Shown in pieces: positions 1-9,063 of a DNA stretch of 41,585 bases (its first letter is position 1; each line of letters opens with the position of its first letter). The stretch comes from Balneolales bacterium. Its GTDB lineage: Bacteria > Bacteroidota > Rhodothermia > Balneolales > Natronogracilivirgulaceae. The notes under the pieces are model-generated. The model saw only the letters and a list, made by a program, of their open reading frames with translations. It did no database searches and was not told the DNA's origin. Where the stretch lies: contig SKWQ01000202.1 in assembly GCA_007128855.1 (NCBI GenBank), forward strand, positions 1 to 41,585, read 5' to 3'. Both the position numbers and the translations under genes were made by a program.

Positions 1-447
1 GATCCCGATCATATCGTCATTCCGGCCAATTACAACACAAGCGGGCAGCTGGTTATTTCCGGACATGTTGCAGCCGTGGACGATGCCATGGAGCAATTGC
101 GCGAGGCCGGAGCCAAGATCGTCAAAAAGCTGCCTGTCAGTGGTGCTTTCCACTCCTCACTCATGTCCTCAGCGCGTGATGAGCTGGATACCATACTGGA
201 CAAAATTGATTTCAAAGAGCCGGTGGCCGGTGTCTATTCCAACGTCAGCGGTACCGCGTCCGTGGATCCCGAGGAGATAAGGGGCCACCTGAAACAGCAG
301 TTGCTGAAACCGGTTCGATGGGTACAGACGATGAACAACATGTATAAGGACGGAGCACGGCATTACGTGGAAGTAGGATCCGGAAATGTACTTCAGGGTC
401 TGGCAAAAAGAACACTCACCGGTGTCGGCATATCCGGATTTCAATAA
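1..447 (+). CDS. fabD: Malonyl-CoA:ACP transacylase, C-terminal part (cut by window start)
   Basis: This is the 3' part of the enzyme that moves malonyl groups from CoA to acyl carrier protein for fatty-acid elongation in the cytoplasm. The frame is open from base 1 to the stop at 445-447, giving 148 residues. Family marks are ANYNTSGQLVISG near the start of the visible part and VSGAFHSSLM around residues 47-56; the latter carries the His of the Ser-His pair. The GHSxG nucleophile lies upstream of the window. The first in-window ATG (76) is internal and is not the true start. The gene is followed at once by fabG, acpP and fabF, the usual order of a fatty-acid synthesis operon. Identification is secure. 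Confidence 0.93.
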   Translation, partial: DPDHIVIPANYNTSGQLVISGHVAAVDDAMEQLREAGAKIVKKLPVSGAFHSSLMSSARDELDTILDKIDFKEPVAGVYSNVSGTASVDPEEIRGHLKQQLLKPVRWVQTMNNMYKDGARHYVEVGSGNVLQGLAKRTLTGVGISGFQ

Positions 448-473
448 GAACAAAGCACCTAAATGTGGTATCT

Positions 474-1232
474 ATGAATTTGGAAAAGTTTGCACTTGAA
501 GGCAAGACTGCCCTGGTCACCGGTGGGAGCCGGGGGATTGGTAAAGCCATTGCCCTTCAACTGGCCCGTGCCGGGGCAAATGTGCTCATTACATATGCGC
601 GCTCTGCCGAAGCCGCCGGGGAAGTTGTTCGCCAAATTGAAGATATGGGAACCAGGGCAATAGCAATACAGGCAGATGCCGTGGATTTCAAAGAGGCGGA
701 AAAAGTCATTGGTGCTGCTCTGGAAGCGTTCAATGGGCTGGACATCCTGGTGAACAATGCCGGTATCACCCGTGATACCCTGATCATGCGCATGACGGAA
801 GAGCAGTGGGACGAGGTGATCAGCACCAATCTGAAAAGTGTGTTCAATTACTCAAAAGCAGCCATTCGTCCCATGATGAAGGCCCGATCCGGTTCCATCA
901 TAAACATCAGTTCGGTGGTGGGTATTGCCGGAAACGCTGGACAGACAAACTACTCGGCTTCCAAGGCCGGTATCATCGGTTTTTCAAAATCACTGGCCAA
1001 GGAAGTGGCCTCCAGGAACATCCGGGTGAATGTCATTGCGCCCGGATACGTTTCCACCGAGATGACCGGGAAGCTTGACGAGAACATCCTCAAAAGCATT
1101 GAGGCGCAAATACCGCTCAAACGGGCCGGTGAACCGGATGAAGTGGCTCTTGCCGTTTCATTTCTTGCATCCGATGCCGCTTCCTACCTCACAGGAGCCG
1201 TACTGAACGTGGACGGAGGCATGGCGATGTAG
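474..1232 (+). CDS. fabG: 3-oxoacyl-ACP reductase FabG
   Basis: NADPH-dependent reductase that converts 3-oxoacyl-ACP to 3-hydroxyacyl-ACP in fatty-acid elongation. It is a classical short-chain dehydrogenase of 252 residues, the normal FabG length. The cofactor motif TGGSRGIG lies at residues 16-23 and NNAG follows in mid-domain. The catalytic set is Ser147, Tyr160 and Lys164 (YSASK). The C-terminal PGYVSTEMT stretch and the LNVDGGMAM ending are typical of FabG. A GTG at 465 would add three residues; I prefer the ATG at 474 because the protein then begins like other FabGs. There is no clear ribosome binding site for either start. It lies 26 bases after fabD. Confidence 0.95.
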   Translation: MNLEKFALEGKTALVTGGSRGIGKAIALQLARAGANVLITYARSAEAAGEVVRQIEDMGTRAIAIQADAVDFKEAEKVIGAALEAFNGLDILVNNAGITRDTLIMRMTEEQWDEVISTNLKSVFNYSKAAIRPMMKARSGSIINISSVVGIAGNAGQTNYSASKAGIIGFSKSLAKEVASRNIRVNVIAPGYVSTEMTGKLDENILKSIEAQIPLKRAGEPDEVALAVSFLASDAASYLTGAVLNVDGGMAM

Positions 1233-1358
1233 CGGTGCTCTTCATGTTGATTTAACTGGAATCTATTTTTATTATAAAAGGCGTTTAAGCGAGCCCATTG
1301 GTATATTCCAAGAATCGCGAAATCAAACAGATAACTCACAATACACAGGTAACACATT

Positions 1359-1598
1359 ATGTCGAAAGATATCGAAGTAAAAGTAAAAGCAATCATCGTT
1401 GACAAGCTCGGGGTCGATGAGTCCGAAGTGAACAACGAAGCCAATTTCACCAACGATCTGGGAGCAGATTCACTTGATACCGTGGAACTGATTATGGAAT
1501 TCGAAAAGGAATTCGACATCAGTATACCCGATGAGGATGCCGAGAACATTGCAACCGTCGGCGATGCCATTGACTATCTGAAAGGGAAGATATCCTAA
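1359..1598 (+). CDS. acpP: Acyl carrier protein
   Basis: Small acidic carrier that holds growing acyl chains on a 4'-phosphopantetheine arm. It has 79 residues, the standard length. The attachment serine is Ser38 in the [10 protein letters not shown] motif at the start of helix II. The 126-base space after fabG is the largest in this operon and is AT-rich (1261-1281), so a separate acpP promoter may lie there, as is common for this highly expressed gene. I could not fit a clean promoter consensus. fabF follows after 21 bases. Confidence 0.97.
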   Translation: MSKDIEVKVKAIIVDKLGVDESEVNNEANFTNDLGADSLDTVELIMEFEKEFDISIPDEDAENIATVGDAIDYLKGKIS

Positions 1599-1619
1599 CA
1601 GTCACCTACACATTCTTTG

Positions 1620-2864
1620 ATGTCTAAACGTAGAGTAGTAATTACCGGCATAGGGGCCCTTACACCTGTTGGTAAAGGTGCCCCAGAGTTTTGGAACGGG
1701 TTGATATCCGGAAAAAGCGGTGTCAAGACCATCGATAATTTCGATATCAGCACTTCACCCACCAAGTTCGCAGCTCAGATAGAGGATTACGACGCCTCGC
1801 AGTACATGAACTCCAAGGAGGCCCGTCGTATGGACAAATTCTGTCAGTATGCGATGATTACGGCCGAGGAAGCGATCAATGACTCCGGGCTTGACCTGGA
1901 CCAGATCGACAAGAACCGGGTCGCAGTCATTGTTGGCAGTGGGATAGGCGGCATGCAGGTCTTCTATGACCAGGCTGTCGAGTTCTATAAAAAAGGGCAG
2001 CGTGGTGTCTCACCGTTCTTCATTCCCATGTTGATACCTGATATCGCTGCCGGACAGATATCCATCAAGTACGGGTTCCGTGGACCCAATTTCTGTGCTG
2101 TCTCCGCTTGTGCTACAGGATCACATAATATCGGTCTGGCATATGATGCCATTGTAACCGGTCAGTCTGACTATGCTGTGACTGGCGGGGCGGAAGCTCC
2201 GGTCTTTGGCATGGGACTTGCCGGTTTCAATTCCGTAAGGGCCCTCTCCACACGCAACGACAGTCCGGAGACGGCGTCACGACCCTTCGATAAGACCCGG
2301 GATGGTTTTGTTCTTGGCGAAGGCGCCGGCATGATGATGCTTGAGTCTTACGAATCGGCTGTTGCCCGGGGAGCGCGTGTCTATGGTGAGATCGTGGGAT
2401 ATGGTTTTTCCGCGGATGCACATCATATCACGGCACCGGATCCGGAAGGCAAGGGGGTCATCCTGGCCATGACCAGTGGCCTGAAAGCCGCCGGCATCAC
2501 GACCGAGGATGTGGACCATATCAACATGCACGGTACTTCCACACCACTTGGTGACATTGCCGAATCGCAATCCATCAAAAAAGTCTTTGGGGATCACGCC
2601 TACAAAATCAATCTGAATTCCACCAAATCGATGACAGGACACATGCTTGGCGCCGCAGGTGCCGCTGAGTCCATTGCCACCGTTCTGGCGATTTATCACG
2701 GTATCATCCCCCCGACGATCAACTACCAGCATCCGGACCCTGATTGTGACCTTAACTACACCACAAATGAGGCGGTAGTAAGGGACATCACATACGGAAT
2801 AAACAATGCATTCGGATTTGGTGGCCATAACACAACCGTGGTATTCAAAAAATTCGTGGAATAG
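1620..2864 (+). CDS. fabF: 3-oxoacyl-ACP synthase II (KAS II)
   Basis: Condensing enzyme that extends acyl-ACP with malonyl-ACP. It has 414 residues, the normal FabF size. The Cys-His-His triad is intact: Cys164 in SACATGSHN, His304 in HGTSTPLGD and His341 in SMTGHMLGAAGA, spaced as in known FabF proteins. The GFGGHN motif near the C-terminus completes the thiolase-fold active site. A TTG at 1617 sits directly before the ATG at 1620; the ATG gives the usual MSKRRVVITG beginning. Its TAG stop shares one base with the GTG start of rnc, so the two genes are probably translationally coupled. Confidence 0.96.
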   Translation: MSKRRVVITGIGALTPVGKGAPEFWNGLISGKSGVKTIDNFDISTSPTKFAAQIEDYDASQYMNSKEARRMDKFCQYAMITAEEAINDSGLDLDQIDKNRVAVIVGSGIGGMQVFYDQAVEFYKKGQRGVSPFFIPMLIPDIAAGQISIKYGFRGPNFCAVSACATGSHNIGLAYDAIVTGQSDYAVTGGAEAPVFGMGLAGFNSVRALSTRNDSPETASRPFDKTRDGFVLGEGAGMMMLESYESAVARGARVYGEIVGYGFSADAHHITAPDPEGKGVILAMTSGLKAAGITTEDVDHINMHGTSTPLGDIAESQSIKKVFGDHAYKINLNSTKSMTGHMLGAAGAAESIATVLAIYHGIIPPTINYQHPDPDCDLNYTTNEAVVRDITYGINNAFGFGGHNTTVVFKKFVE

Positions 2865-3610
2865 TGATTAAACGAATCCGGGCATTGCTTGAGTGGAAGC
2901 AGCTCGATTCTGACCAAAAACAGAAGATTAAAGCCATCAGTATACTGATAGGACTTCCTGTGTCCCGACCGGCATTATATCTGAAGGCATTGAGGCACAG
3001 GTCGATAGTTGCTGAAAAGAAATTGGCGGCCACCGAGTCCTATGAGCAGCTTGAGTTTATAGGGGATGCTGTTCTTGATCTTGTAGTCTCGGAAATTATT
3101 TTCAAAAAATATCCGGATGCCGGGGAAGGGCTCCTGACCCAGCTGCGTTCCCGGTTGGTGAATGGAGGAATGCTTGCCCAAATCGGTCGTAATATCCGGT
3201 TGATGGAGTACATCGAGCTAGGGGACCGGGTGAAGAACCAGGGGGTGGAATACTCCGAAAGTGTATTGGCTGACGCCTTTGAAGCCCTTGTCGGTGCGGT
3301 ATATCAGGATCACGGCTATGATATATGTCGTGACTTTGTTGCCCGTCTCTACCATCAATTCGTGAATTTTGATGAGATGGTCAGTGCGCGAGACAACTAC
3401 AAAAGCATGCTTTTGGAAGCAGCCCAGGCTAAAAAAATGCCCGCCCCTGTGTATCGCATTGTTCAGGAATCAGGCCCCGGTCACGAAAAGGTTTTCGAAG
3501 TGGAGGTTCGGGTGAATGACAATGTTCTGGGAACCGGCAGTGGAAAAAACAAGAAAAAAGCGGAACAGGTTGCCGCCCAGCAGGCACTCAATATCCTTAA
3601 GAACATATAG
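2864..3610 (+). CDS. rnc: Ribonuclease III
   Basis: Double-stranded-RNA endonuclease that processes rRNA precursors and structured mRNAs. It has 248 residues. The RNase III signature YEQLEFIGDAVLDLVVSE lies at about residues 60-77 and includes the acidic Mg-binding residues. The second acidic helix is DAFEALVGAVYQD. A C-terminal double-stranded-RNA-binding domain covers roughly residues 185-246, ending in the KKKAEQVAAQQAL helix. The start codon is GTG and overlaps the fabF stop by one base. An rnc gene directly after fabF/acpP is a common bacterial arrangement. The first 30 residues are basic and longer than in the E. coli protein. Confidence 0.94.
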   Translation: MIKRIRALLEWKQLDSDQKQKIKAISILIGLPVSRPALYLKALRHRSIVAEKKLAATESYEQLEFIGDAVLDLVVSEIIFKKYPDAGEGLLTQLRSRLVNGGMLAQIGRNIRLMEYIELGDRVKNQGVEYSESVLADAFEALVGAVYQDHGYDICRDFVARLYHQFVNFDEMVSARDNYKSMLLEAAQAKKMPAPVYRIVQESGPGHEKVFEVEVRVNDNVLGTGSGKNKKKAEQVAAQQALNILKNI

Positions 3611-3686
3611 TTAAACTGTTGTATCTTCCATTCAACAATATTAGGTTTTCCCGTTTGGTATCCTTCAAAATAATTCCCAGCAGTGT

Positions 3687-4757
3687 ATGTCACAATTGAC
3701 CGTTGAAATCAAAAGGACTCCCCATTCCCGGCTATCAGAGATAGATTTCGATAATCTGACATTTGGAGAACAGTTCTCTGATCACATGCTTGAGGTCCGC
3801 TTCAGTGAAGGTGCCTGGCGTGACCCCCTGATCCTTCCTTACGGACAGATTCCGATGTATCCGGCTGTTTCCACACTTCATTATGGCCAGGCGGTTTTCG
3901 AAGGGATGAAAGCGTTCCATTACAGCGGCGGCAAAGTGAATGTTTTCCGGATGGACAAGCACTATGAGCGATTCCGGCGCTCCTGCGAACGTGTGTGCAT
4001 CCCCGAGGTCCCCGAGGAGATATTCAAGGATGGCATGAAGACCCTTGTTGAAACCGACAGGGATTGGGTTCCAAAATCAAGATACAAATCACTGTACATC
4101 AGGCCGATTGTCTTTGCATCAGACCAGACTTTGGGGCTGCGGGCATCCGGGAACTATCGTTTTTATATCATCTGCAGTCCGGTCGGAAATTATTACTCGG
4201 AAGGGATCAAGCCCATCCGGCTCACCACCATGCCCAAGTATGTGAGGGCCGTTATGGGTGGGGTCGGTGATGTAAAGGTGCCCGGCAACTATGCAGCAAG
4301 CCTGCAGCCGACAATGAAAGCGCAGCAGCTTGGCTACACACAGGTATTATGGCTGGATGCCCTGGAGCACAGATATGTCGAGGAGGTGGGAAGCATGAAC
4401 ATTTTCTTCGTTATCGGTGATGTGCTCGTTACGCCTCCGCTCAACGGAAGCATTTTACCTGGAATCACCCGAAACAGTGTTCTTGAGCTTGCCAGGGCAA
4501 AGGGTATGCCTGTTGAGGAGCGTCCCGTAACCATTGACGAGCTGGCCGATTACCACAGGCAGGGCAAGCTGAAAGAGATATTTGGGGCAGGCACGGCCGC
4601 CGTGATATCGCCGGTGGGAACCATCCACCATGATGACTACCAGATAGCCATTGGCGCTGACGAAATGGGTCCGGTGGCCCGATGGTTCTATGCCAACATA
4701 ACCGGTATCCAGCATGGAGAAATTGCCGATCCCGATTCCTGGTGCACCCTTATTTGA
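3687..4757 (+). CDS. ilvE: Branched-chain amino-acid aminotransferase
   Basis: PLP-dependent fold-type IV transaminase for the last step of leucine, isoleucine and valine synthesis and the first step of their breakdown. It has 356 residues, the size of the longer BCAT class shared with eukaryotes rather than the roughly 310-residue E. coli form. The PLP lysine is probably Lys197 in GDVKVPGNYAASL, the counterpart of the CKxGGNY motif. YGQAVFEGMKAF near residue 70 and the EEVGSMNIFFV stretch, which carries the cofactor-binding Glu, support the call. It is separated from rnc by 76 bases and from thyA by 30. The next gene has a better ribosome binding site (CGGAG) than this one. Confidence 0.93.
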   Translation: MSQLTVEIKRTPHSRLSEIDFDNLTFGEQFSDHMLEVRFSEGAWRDPLILPYGQIPMYPAVSTLHYGQAVFEGMKAFHYSGGKVNVFRMDKHYERFRRSCERVCIPEVPEEIFKDGMKTLVETDRDWVPKSRYKSLYIRPIVFASDQTLGLRASGNYRFYIICSPVGNYYSEGIKPIRLTTMPKYVRAVMGGVGDVKVPGNYAASLQPTMKAQQLGYTQVLWLDALEHRYVEEVGSMNIFFVIGDVLVTPPLNGSILPGITRNSVLELARAKGMPVEERPVTIDELADYHRQGKLKEIFGAGTAAVISPVGTIHHDDYQIAIGADEMGPVARWFYANITGIQHGEIADPDSWCTLI

Positions 4758-4787
4758 ATTGATTAGAATAACTGAAACGGAGTTTCC

Positions 4788-5636
4788 ATGAAGGCATATC
4801 TGGACCTGGTCGATCGCGTCTTGGAAAAGGGCGTCCGTAAAGAAAACCGCACCGGCGTTGACACCATTTCCTCGTTCAGCGAGTTCTACAAGGTGGACCT
4901 GGCGGACGGCTTTCCGTTGCTTACCACCAAAAAAGTCCCATTCCGTTCGGTCATCCTGGAACTGCTGTGGTACCTGAGGGGTGAAGACCACATCCGCTGG
5001 CTGCGCGACGAGAAAGATTGTCACATCTGGGATGCATGGGCCGGTGAAGATGGACATGTGGGACCGATATATCCGGTCATGTGGCGGCGCTTTCCCTATT
5101 TTGAAGAGGAGGAGATCAGCCTGGAAGGTGACGCAGGCACACTGCAAAAGACCGTGTACGACAAGAAAGAATCCGACCAGATCAGAAATGCCCTGGAGCT
5201 CCTGCGCACCAATCCGCACAGCCGGCGTATCGTTGTCAGTGCCTGGCATCCGGGCCTCCTGGGGAAAATGGCACTTCCACCGTGCCATGTCATGTTCATT
5301 TTCAACGTGGCCAACGGCCGGCTTAACTGCCATCTTACACAGCGGTCCGGTGATATCGCACTGGGAATCCCGTTCAACCTCGCTTGCTATTCAGCCCTGA
5401 CCATGGTCATGGCAAAACTCACAGGGCTCGAGCCCGGATTTTTCGCCCACACCATTGTGGATGCGCATATCTATGTAAACCATGTTGAAGGCTTGAAAGA
5501 ACAGCTTACGCGTGAACCACGGACGCTCCCCCGGCTTGAAATCAATGCCAGGGATATCGATGAACTGAGTTTTGAAGATTTCAAGCTCGTTGACTATCAC
5601 CCGCACCCGCGCATACCATTTGAAGTGGCGGTCTGA
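4788..5636 (+). CDS. thyA: Thymidylate synthase (folate-dependent)
   Basis: Converts dUMP and methylene-tetrahydrofolate to dTMP and dihydrofolate. It has 282 residues, a little longer than the E. coli enzyme because of an acidic, charged insert around residues 105-130. The catalytic cysteine is Cys166 in LPPCHVMF. The following QRSGDIALGIPFN segment holds the phosphate- and dUMP-contacting residues. The C-terminus ends PFEVAV, close to the usual hydrophobic tail that closes over the active site. A CGGAG ribosome binding site precedes the ATG. folA starts three bases after the stop, which pairs the maker and recycler of dihydrofolate in one transcript. Confidence 0.97.
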   Translation: MKAYLDLVDRVLEKGVRKENRTGVDTISSFSEFYKVDLADGFPLLTTKKVPFRSVILELLWYLRGEDHIRWLRDEKDCHIWDAWAGEDGHVGPIYPVMWRRFPYFEEEEISLEGDAGTLQKTVYDKKESDQIRNALELLRTNPHSRRIVVSAWHPGLLGKMALPPCHVMFIFNVANGRLNCHLTQRSGDIALGIPFNLACYSALTMVMAKLTGLEPGFFAHTIVDAHIYVNHVEGLKEQLTREPRTLPRLEINARDIDELSFEDFKLVDYHPHPRIPFEVAV

Positions 5637-5639
5637 CCA

Positions 5640-6122
5640 ATGGGCATCAAGATAATAAGCATGATCGCAGCGCACGACCCCGATCTGGTGATCGGGAGGG
5701 ATGGGAAACTCCCATGGCATATTCCAGAAGACCTTGCGCATTTTAAAGAAAGGACCCGCGGACACGCGATCGTAATGGGCCGTGCCGTGTTTGAGGAACT
5801 GCAGCACAGACCACTCCCTGACAGACGGAATGTCGTATTGACCCGAAGCCGGACCTACGATAACGTGGAGGTGTGCCGAAGCCCTGAAGAGGCAATCGAG
5901 CTTCTTTCGGACTATGAAAAAATCTACATCATCGGCGGGGCTGAGGTTTACCGTCAATATTTCCCATTGTGCAACCGGCTTGAAATGACGCATATCCACA
6001 AAAACTATCACGGGGATACCTTTTTTCCGGAATACCGGCATGAAATTGGAAAGGTATGGAAAGAAATCGCCAGGCAGGAGCATGATGAGCTCACTTTTAT
6101 TGACTACGCCAGGATATCATAG
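5640..6122 (+). CDS. folA: Dihydrofolate reductase
   Basis: Reduces the dihydrofolate produced by thymidylate synthase back to tetrahydrofolate with NADPH. It has 160 residues, the usual size. The active-site acid is Asp31 in PWHIPEDLAHF. GRAVFEEL and IIGGAEVYRQ match the two NADPH-contact regions. The C-terminal FIDYAR strand is typical. It starts three bases after thyA and ends three bases before the M1 peptidase gene, so all three are almost certainly co-transcribed. Confidence 0.96.
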   Translation: MGIKIISMIAAHDPDLVIGRDGKLPWHIPEDLAHFKERTRGHAIVMGRAVFEELQHRPLPDRRNVVLTRSRTYDNVEVCRSPEEAIELLSDYEKIYIIGGAEVYRQYFPLCNRLEMTHIHKNYHGDTFFPEYRHEIGKVWKEIARQEHDELTFIDYARIS

Positions 6123-6125
6123 CCA

Positions 6126-7865
6126 ATGAAGGCATTAGCGTTTCCATTCCTGATATTATCCTTTCAGGCAGCCATTCTGGTAACCGGTTGCACTGCAAGG
6201 GCAGATATTCCGGTGACCGTACCACTGAAAGAGTACGAAAACAGCATTCTGGACTCCGGTGGAAAGCTGATCGAAGAGCAGGCGGCGCTGGATGTGCATT
6301 ATTACGACCTGGATCTGACCGTGGATCCGGAAGACAGTTCCCTTTCTGGAATTGTCCACACCCACGCACTGATCGTCGGTAGAACCAATGTGTTTGTGGC
6401 ACATCTGGATACTGTTTTTACCGTTTCCCGGGTTATCCAAAATGGAACCGGCGGAGGGGCTGGTGACAAGAATGAAGCTGTCCTGGATTTTTATCACGAA
6501 GACGGACTGATAGTCGCGGATCTTGGCCGGACCTTTCATCCGGGCGATTACCTGAAAGTATCCGTTACCTACTCAGGAAGGCCGAGGATGGCACCGAACC
6601 CACCATGGGAAGGGGGATTCACCTGGGCCCGGACAGAAAGCGGGTTGCCTTGGATTGGCGTCTCATGCCAGGTAAACGGGGCGGACATCTGGTGGCCCGT
6701 AAAGGACCATCCTTCAGACCGGGCTGATTCCGTCTCCATTCGCATTACGGTCCCGGAAGAGGTGACCGCAGTTTCAAACGGTGTGTTGCGAAGTGTTGCT
6801 GCAGAACGCCAGCCCGGTACGCGTACGTTTCACTGGGTCACTAACGCACCCATCAGCAACTATGCGGTCAGCATCAACATCGCACCCTATGAAGAAATTG
6901 TGCGAGAATACGAGAGCGTGTCCGGTGACGTTTTCCCGATCATTTTCTGGGCCCTCCCGGAAAACAGGGGCAAAGCGGAAATCCTGATGGATCAGGTTGT
7001 GGACCATATGCGCTTCTTTGAGGAGCTCCTTGGGCCCTATCCATACAGGCACGAAAAATACGGTGTTGCGGAGGCCCCGTTTTTTGGGATGGAACACCAG
7101 ACGATCATCGCCTACGGAGCCGGGTATGTGGACGACACGGTCTTTGATACTGGTTCGGGCTTCGACGACCTGCACCATCATGAACTGTCCCATGAGTGGT
7201 GGGGGAACTTTGTGACGGCTGCTGACTGGAAGGATTTCTGGATCCACGAAGGGTTTGGCACCTATATGCAGCCGTTGTATGCGGAATACCTGCATGGAAA
7301 GGAACAGTATCGCTATTTCATGAAGCGCATCCACGAGCGGATCATGAACAATATGCCTATCGCGCCTGAAGAGTCGCGCTCCACCAGGGAGATGTTCGAG
7401 GGGCGGGATATCTACATGAAAGGCGCCTGGGTGCTGCACACCCTGCGAAAAATGATCGGGGATGACCATTTTTTTTCAACGCTCAGGCAGATGACATATC
7501 CGGGAGGGTATCAGACCGCTTCGAGCGAAACGGCTGTCACAGTTGTCCCTGCGCGTTTAACGGACACCGATGAGTACATTGCCATTGCAGAACGGATATC
7601 AGGAAAGGAACTGGACTGGTTTTTTGATGCCTATCTTCGTTACAGTGAGTTGCCCGTACTGCACCAGGTGATGCGGGAAGGAGGTGTGGTGCTTTCATGG
7701 ACCGTTCCGTCCGGCAGGGAGTTCCCCATGCCTGTTGAAATATGGGACGGAAATGAGCGCAGGACCGTGGTCCCGGATGGATCAACTATCATCCCCGTTT
7801 CCGATCCAGAAAAGCTCAGGATCGATCCGGACAACAAGGTTCTCAGGGCAGGCATGTTCCATTGA
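6126..7865 (+). CDS. M1-family zinc metallopeptidase, predicted lipoprotein
   Basis: Predicted membrane-anchored aminopeptidase of 579 residues. The N-terminus is a lipoprotein signal with lipobox LVTGC and the lipidated Cys at residue 22, so the protein should work outside the cytoplasmic membrane. A beta-rich M1 N-domain is followed by the thermolysin-like catalytic domain. The zinc motif HELSH is at residues 352-356, and the third ligand Glu375 lies in WIHEGFG, where most M1 enzymes have NEGF. The exopeptidase motif reads GMEHQ (321-325) instead of GxMEN, a form I associate with Bacteroidota-type M1 proteins. The transition-state Tyr is likely in IYMKGAWVLHTLR. The C-terminal ARM-like domain is short. 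It starts three bases after folA; the reason for that linkage is unclear. Confidence 0.9.
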   Translation: MKALAFPFLILSFQAAILVTGCTARADIPVTVPLKEYENSILDSGGKLIEEQAALDVHYYDLDLTVDPEDSSLSGIVHTHALIVGRTNVFVAHLDTVFTVSRVIQNGTGGGAGDKNEAVLDFYHEDGLIVADLGRTFHPGDYLKVSVTYSGRPRMAPNPPWEGGFTWARTESGLPWIGVSCQVNGADIWWPVKDHPSDRADSVSIRITVPEEVTAVSNGVLRSVAAERQPGTRTFHWVTNAPISNYAVSINIAPYEEIVREYESVSGDVFPIIFWALPENRGKAEILMDQVVDHMRFFEELLGPYPYRHEKYGVAEAPFFGMEHQTIIAYGAGYVDDTVFDTGSGFDDLHHHELSHEWWGNFVTAADWKDFWIHEGFGTYMQPLYAEYLHGKEQYRYFMKRIHERIMNNMPIAPEESRSTREMFEGRDIYMKGAWVLHTLRKMIGDDHFFSTLRQMTYPGGYQTASSETAVTVVPARLTDTDEYIAIAERISGKELDWFFDAYLRYSELPVLHQVMREGGVVLSWTVPSGREFPMPVEIWDGNERRTVVPDGSTIIPVSDPEKLRIDPDNKVLRAGMFH

Positions 7866-7898
7866 CCGTCACTTCGGTAATCCTCTGGTTTTTCCGCG

Positions 7899-7927
7899 AA
7901 CTGCCTGTTGTACTGCACAGGATAGTT
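7899..7927. terminator. Possible bidirectional hairpin between convergent genes
   Basis: An imperfect inverted repeat (AACT-CCTGT / ACAGG-AGTT with an 8-base loop) lies between the M1 peptidase (+) and the FecR-like gene (-). There is no strong T-run on either side, so it is a weak candidate for a shared terminator. Confidence 0.25.
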
Positions 7928-7931
7928 TCTG

Positions 7932-9059
7932 CTATAACTGTCTGCTGTCTGGATAGACAGAGGTCGTAGACTCACCGTGTTTCGGGTCGCTGTGGGCCCC
8001 TTGCGAGGAGTTGGCTTCATTATCGGGATAGGCATCCGATCTGGGATCAGCAATGAAATTTATGGGATCTGACCAATCACCGGTGACTCCATAATAATCG
8101 ATGGCCATAACCCTGGCCACATACCTGCCTGGGGAAGTGATTTCGGCAGCGATTTCACTTCGATGATGGAGGGTCAACGAGTGGTGGATCTTCCCGTCGT
8201 TTTGCTCGAAAATGTGTACCAGGTACTGATCAGCCATGGGAACGGGGTTCCACACAATAGTGGCTGTGTAGCCGGCATCCTTGTTGGTTGTGTCAGGTGC
8301 ATCCGTTTCGGGGCCATCGGATGCAGACCATTTTGGCACCACGTAGGCAGTGACCATCCTTGGCCGGTCAGGAAGGGTGATACTTGAAAAGTTTGCCGTT
8401 GTAATCCGTCCCATCAGGCCTTCACCTGCCAGTATCTCACAGGGCGAACCCTGGCAACTCCACCACATGGATCCTATTTTGGTCGTTAGGATCATTCCCG
8501 ACTCGCCGCGGCAGTGGATCCCGAATGACATCGGAACGGTCCCTGAATTGTGATATGTCGACTCATCAAAGCATCGGACAACTTCCGGGAATGAAGATTT
8601 GGTCTGGTCATTTTCAAAAAGAATTTCTGCACCATTAAGTGTCAGCTGTGAGCCATCCTGATCCAAGACGGCTTTTGAAGCCGGAAAGAGGATCATGGAA
8701 CCGCCCGGATAGAAATCAATTATCGCAAAGTGCTTTGAGCAGGTTTCCAGAATGTCCCCGGGCAGCAAGTTTGCGTCACGTGCACCTCCAAGTGTTTCAC
8801 CGTTCCTCTTTATTTTCATACAGTCATGAGAGTAGGATACCCGTGCAAAGCTGGTGTCACCTGGCATGAAGTTTCCACTGGCACCTTCATCATAAAGTGA
8901 ATCCCTGAGTATAACATCACTGCCATCGTGAGCCGGATCCGAATTCTCGATCACAGAAACGACGGGAATACTTTCCGCTGAAAACAATCCTGTTTTTGTA
9001 AAAGGTAAAGTGGAAATGAGACCTGTTGCCAGGATCAGTGCAATTATTCGGAAATTCAT
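7932..9059 (-). CDS. Secreted FecR-like protein with FN3-like C-terminal domain
   Basis: A 375-residue protein with an N-terminal signal peptide (hydrophobic residues about 3-22, likely cut near FSA-ES). Residues about 70-215 resemble a FecR-type beta domain: a run of short strands with GETLGGARDANLLPGDILET, a self-contained 'store as variable, then compare' pattern seen in FecR-domain proteins. Residues about 245-335 look like a fibronectin-III-type domain (ATIVWNPVPMADQYLVHI, then GRYVARVMAID). The C-terminal 40 residues are polar and probably disordered. There is no sigma factor or TonB receptor nearby, so a classical FecR signalling role is unlikely. It lies four bases after the HD-domain gene on the same strand. 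The function is not known. Confidence 0.6.
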   Translation of the reverse strand: MNFRIIALILATGLISTLPFTKTGLFSAESIPVVSVIENSDPAHDGSDVILRDSLYDEGASGNFMPGDTSFARVSYSHDCMKIKRNGETLGGARDANLLPGDILETCSKHFAIIDFYPGGSMILFPASKAVLDQDGSQLTLNGAEILFENDQTKSSFPEVVRCFDESTYHNSGTVPMSFGIHCRGESGMILTTKIGSMWWSCQGSPCEILAGEGLMGRITTANFSSITLPDRPRMVTAYVVPKWSASDGPETDAPDTTNKDAGYTATIVWNPVPMADQYLVHIFEQNDGKIHHSLTLHHRSEIAAEITSPGRYVARVMAIDYYGVTGDWSDPINFIADPRSDAYPDNEANSSQGAHSDPKHGESTTSVYPDSRQL

Positions 9060-9063
9060 GGGG

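Noticed and set aside
1247-1271. TTG and TATTTTTA as an acpP promoter
   Set aside because: The 14-base spacing does not fit the Bacteroidota consensus and the region is AT-rich, so the match may be chance.
3620-3650. TGTTG/CAACA hairpin after rnc
   Set aside because: The five-base stem has no T-run directly after it, so it is not a credible terminator.
5391-6083. Long minus-strand open frame opposite thyA and folA
   Set aside because: It is an antisense shadow of two well-identified genes and shows no recognisable domain.
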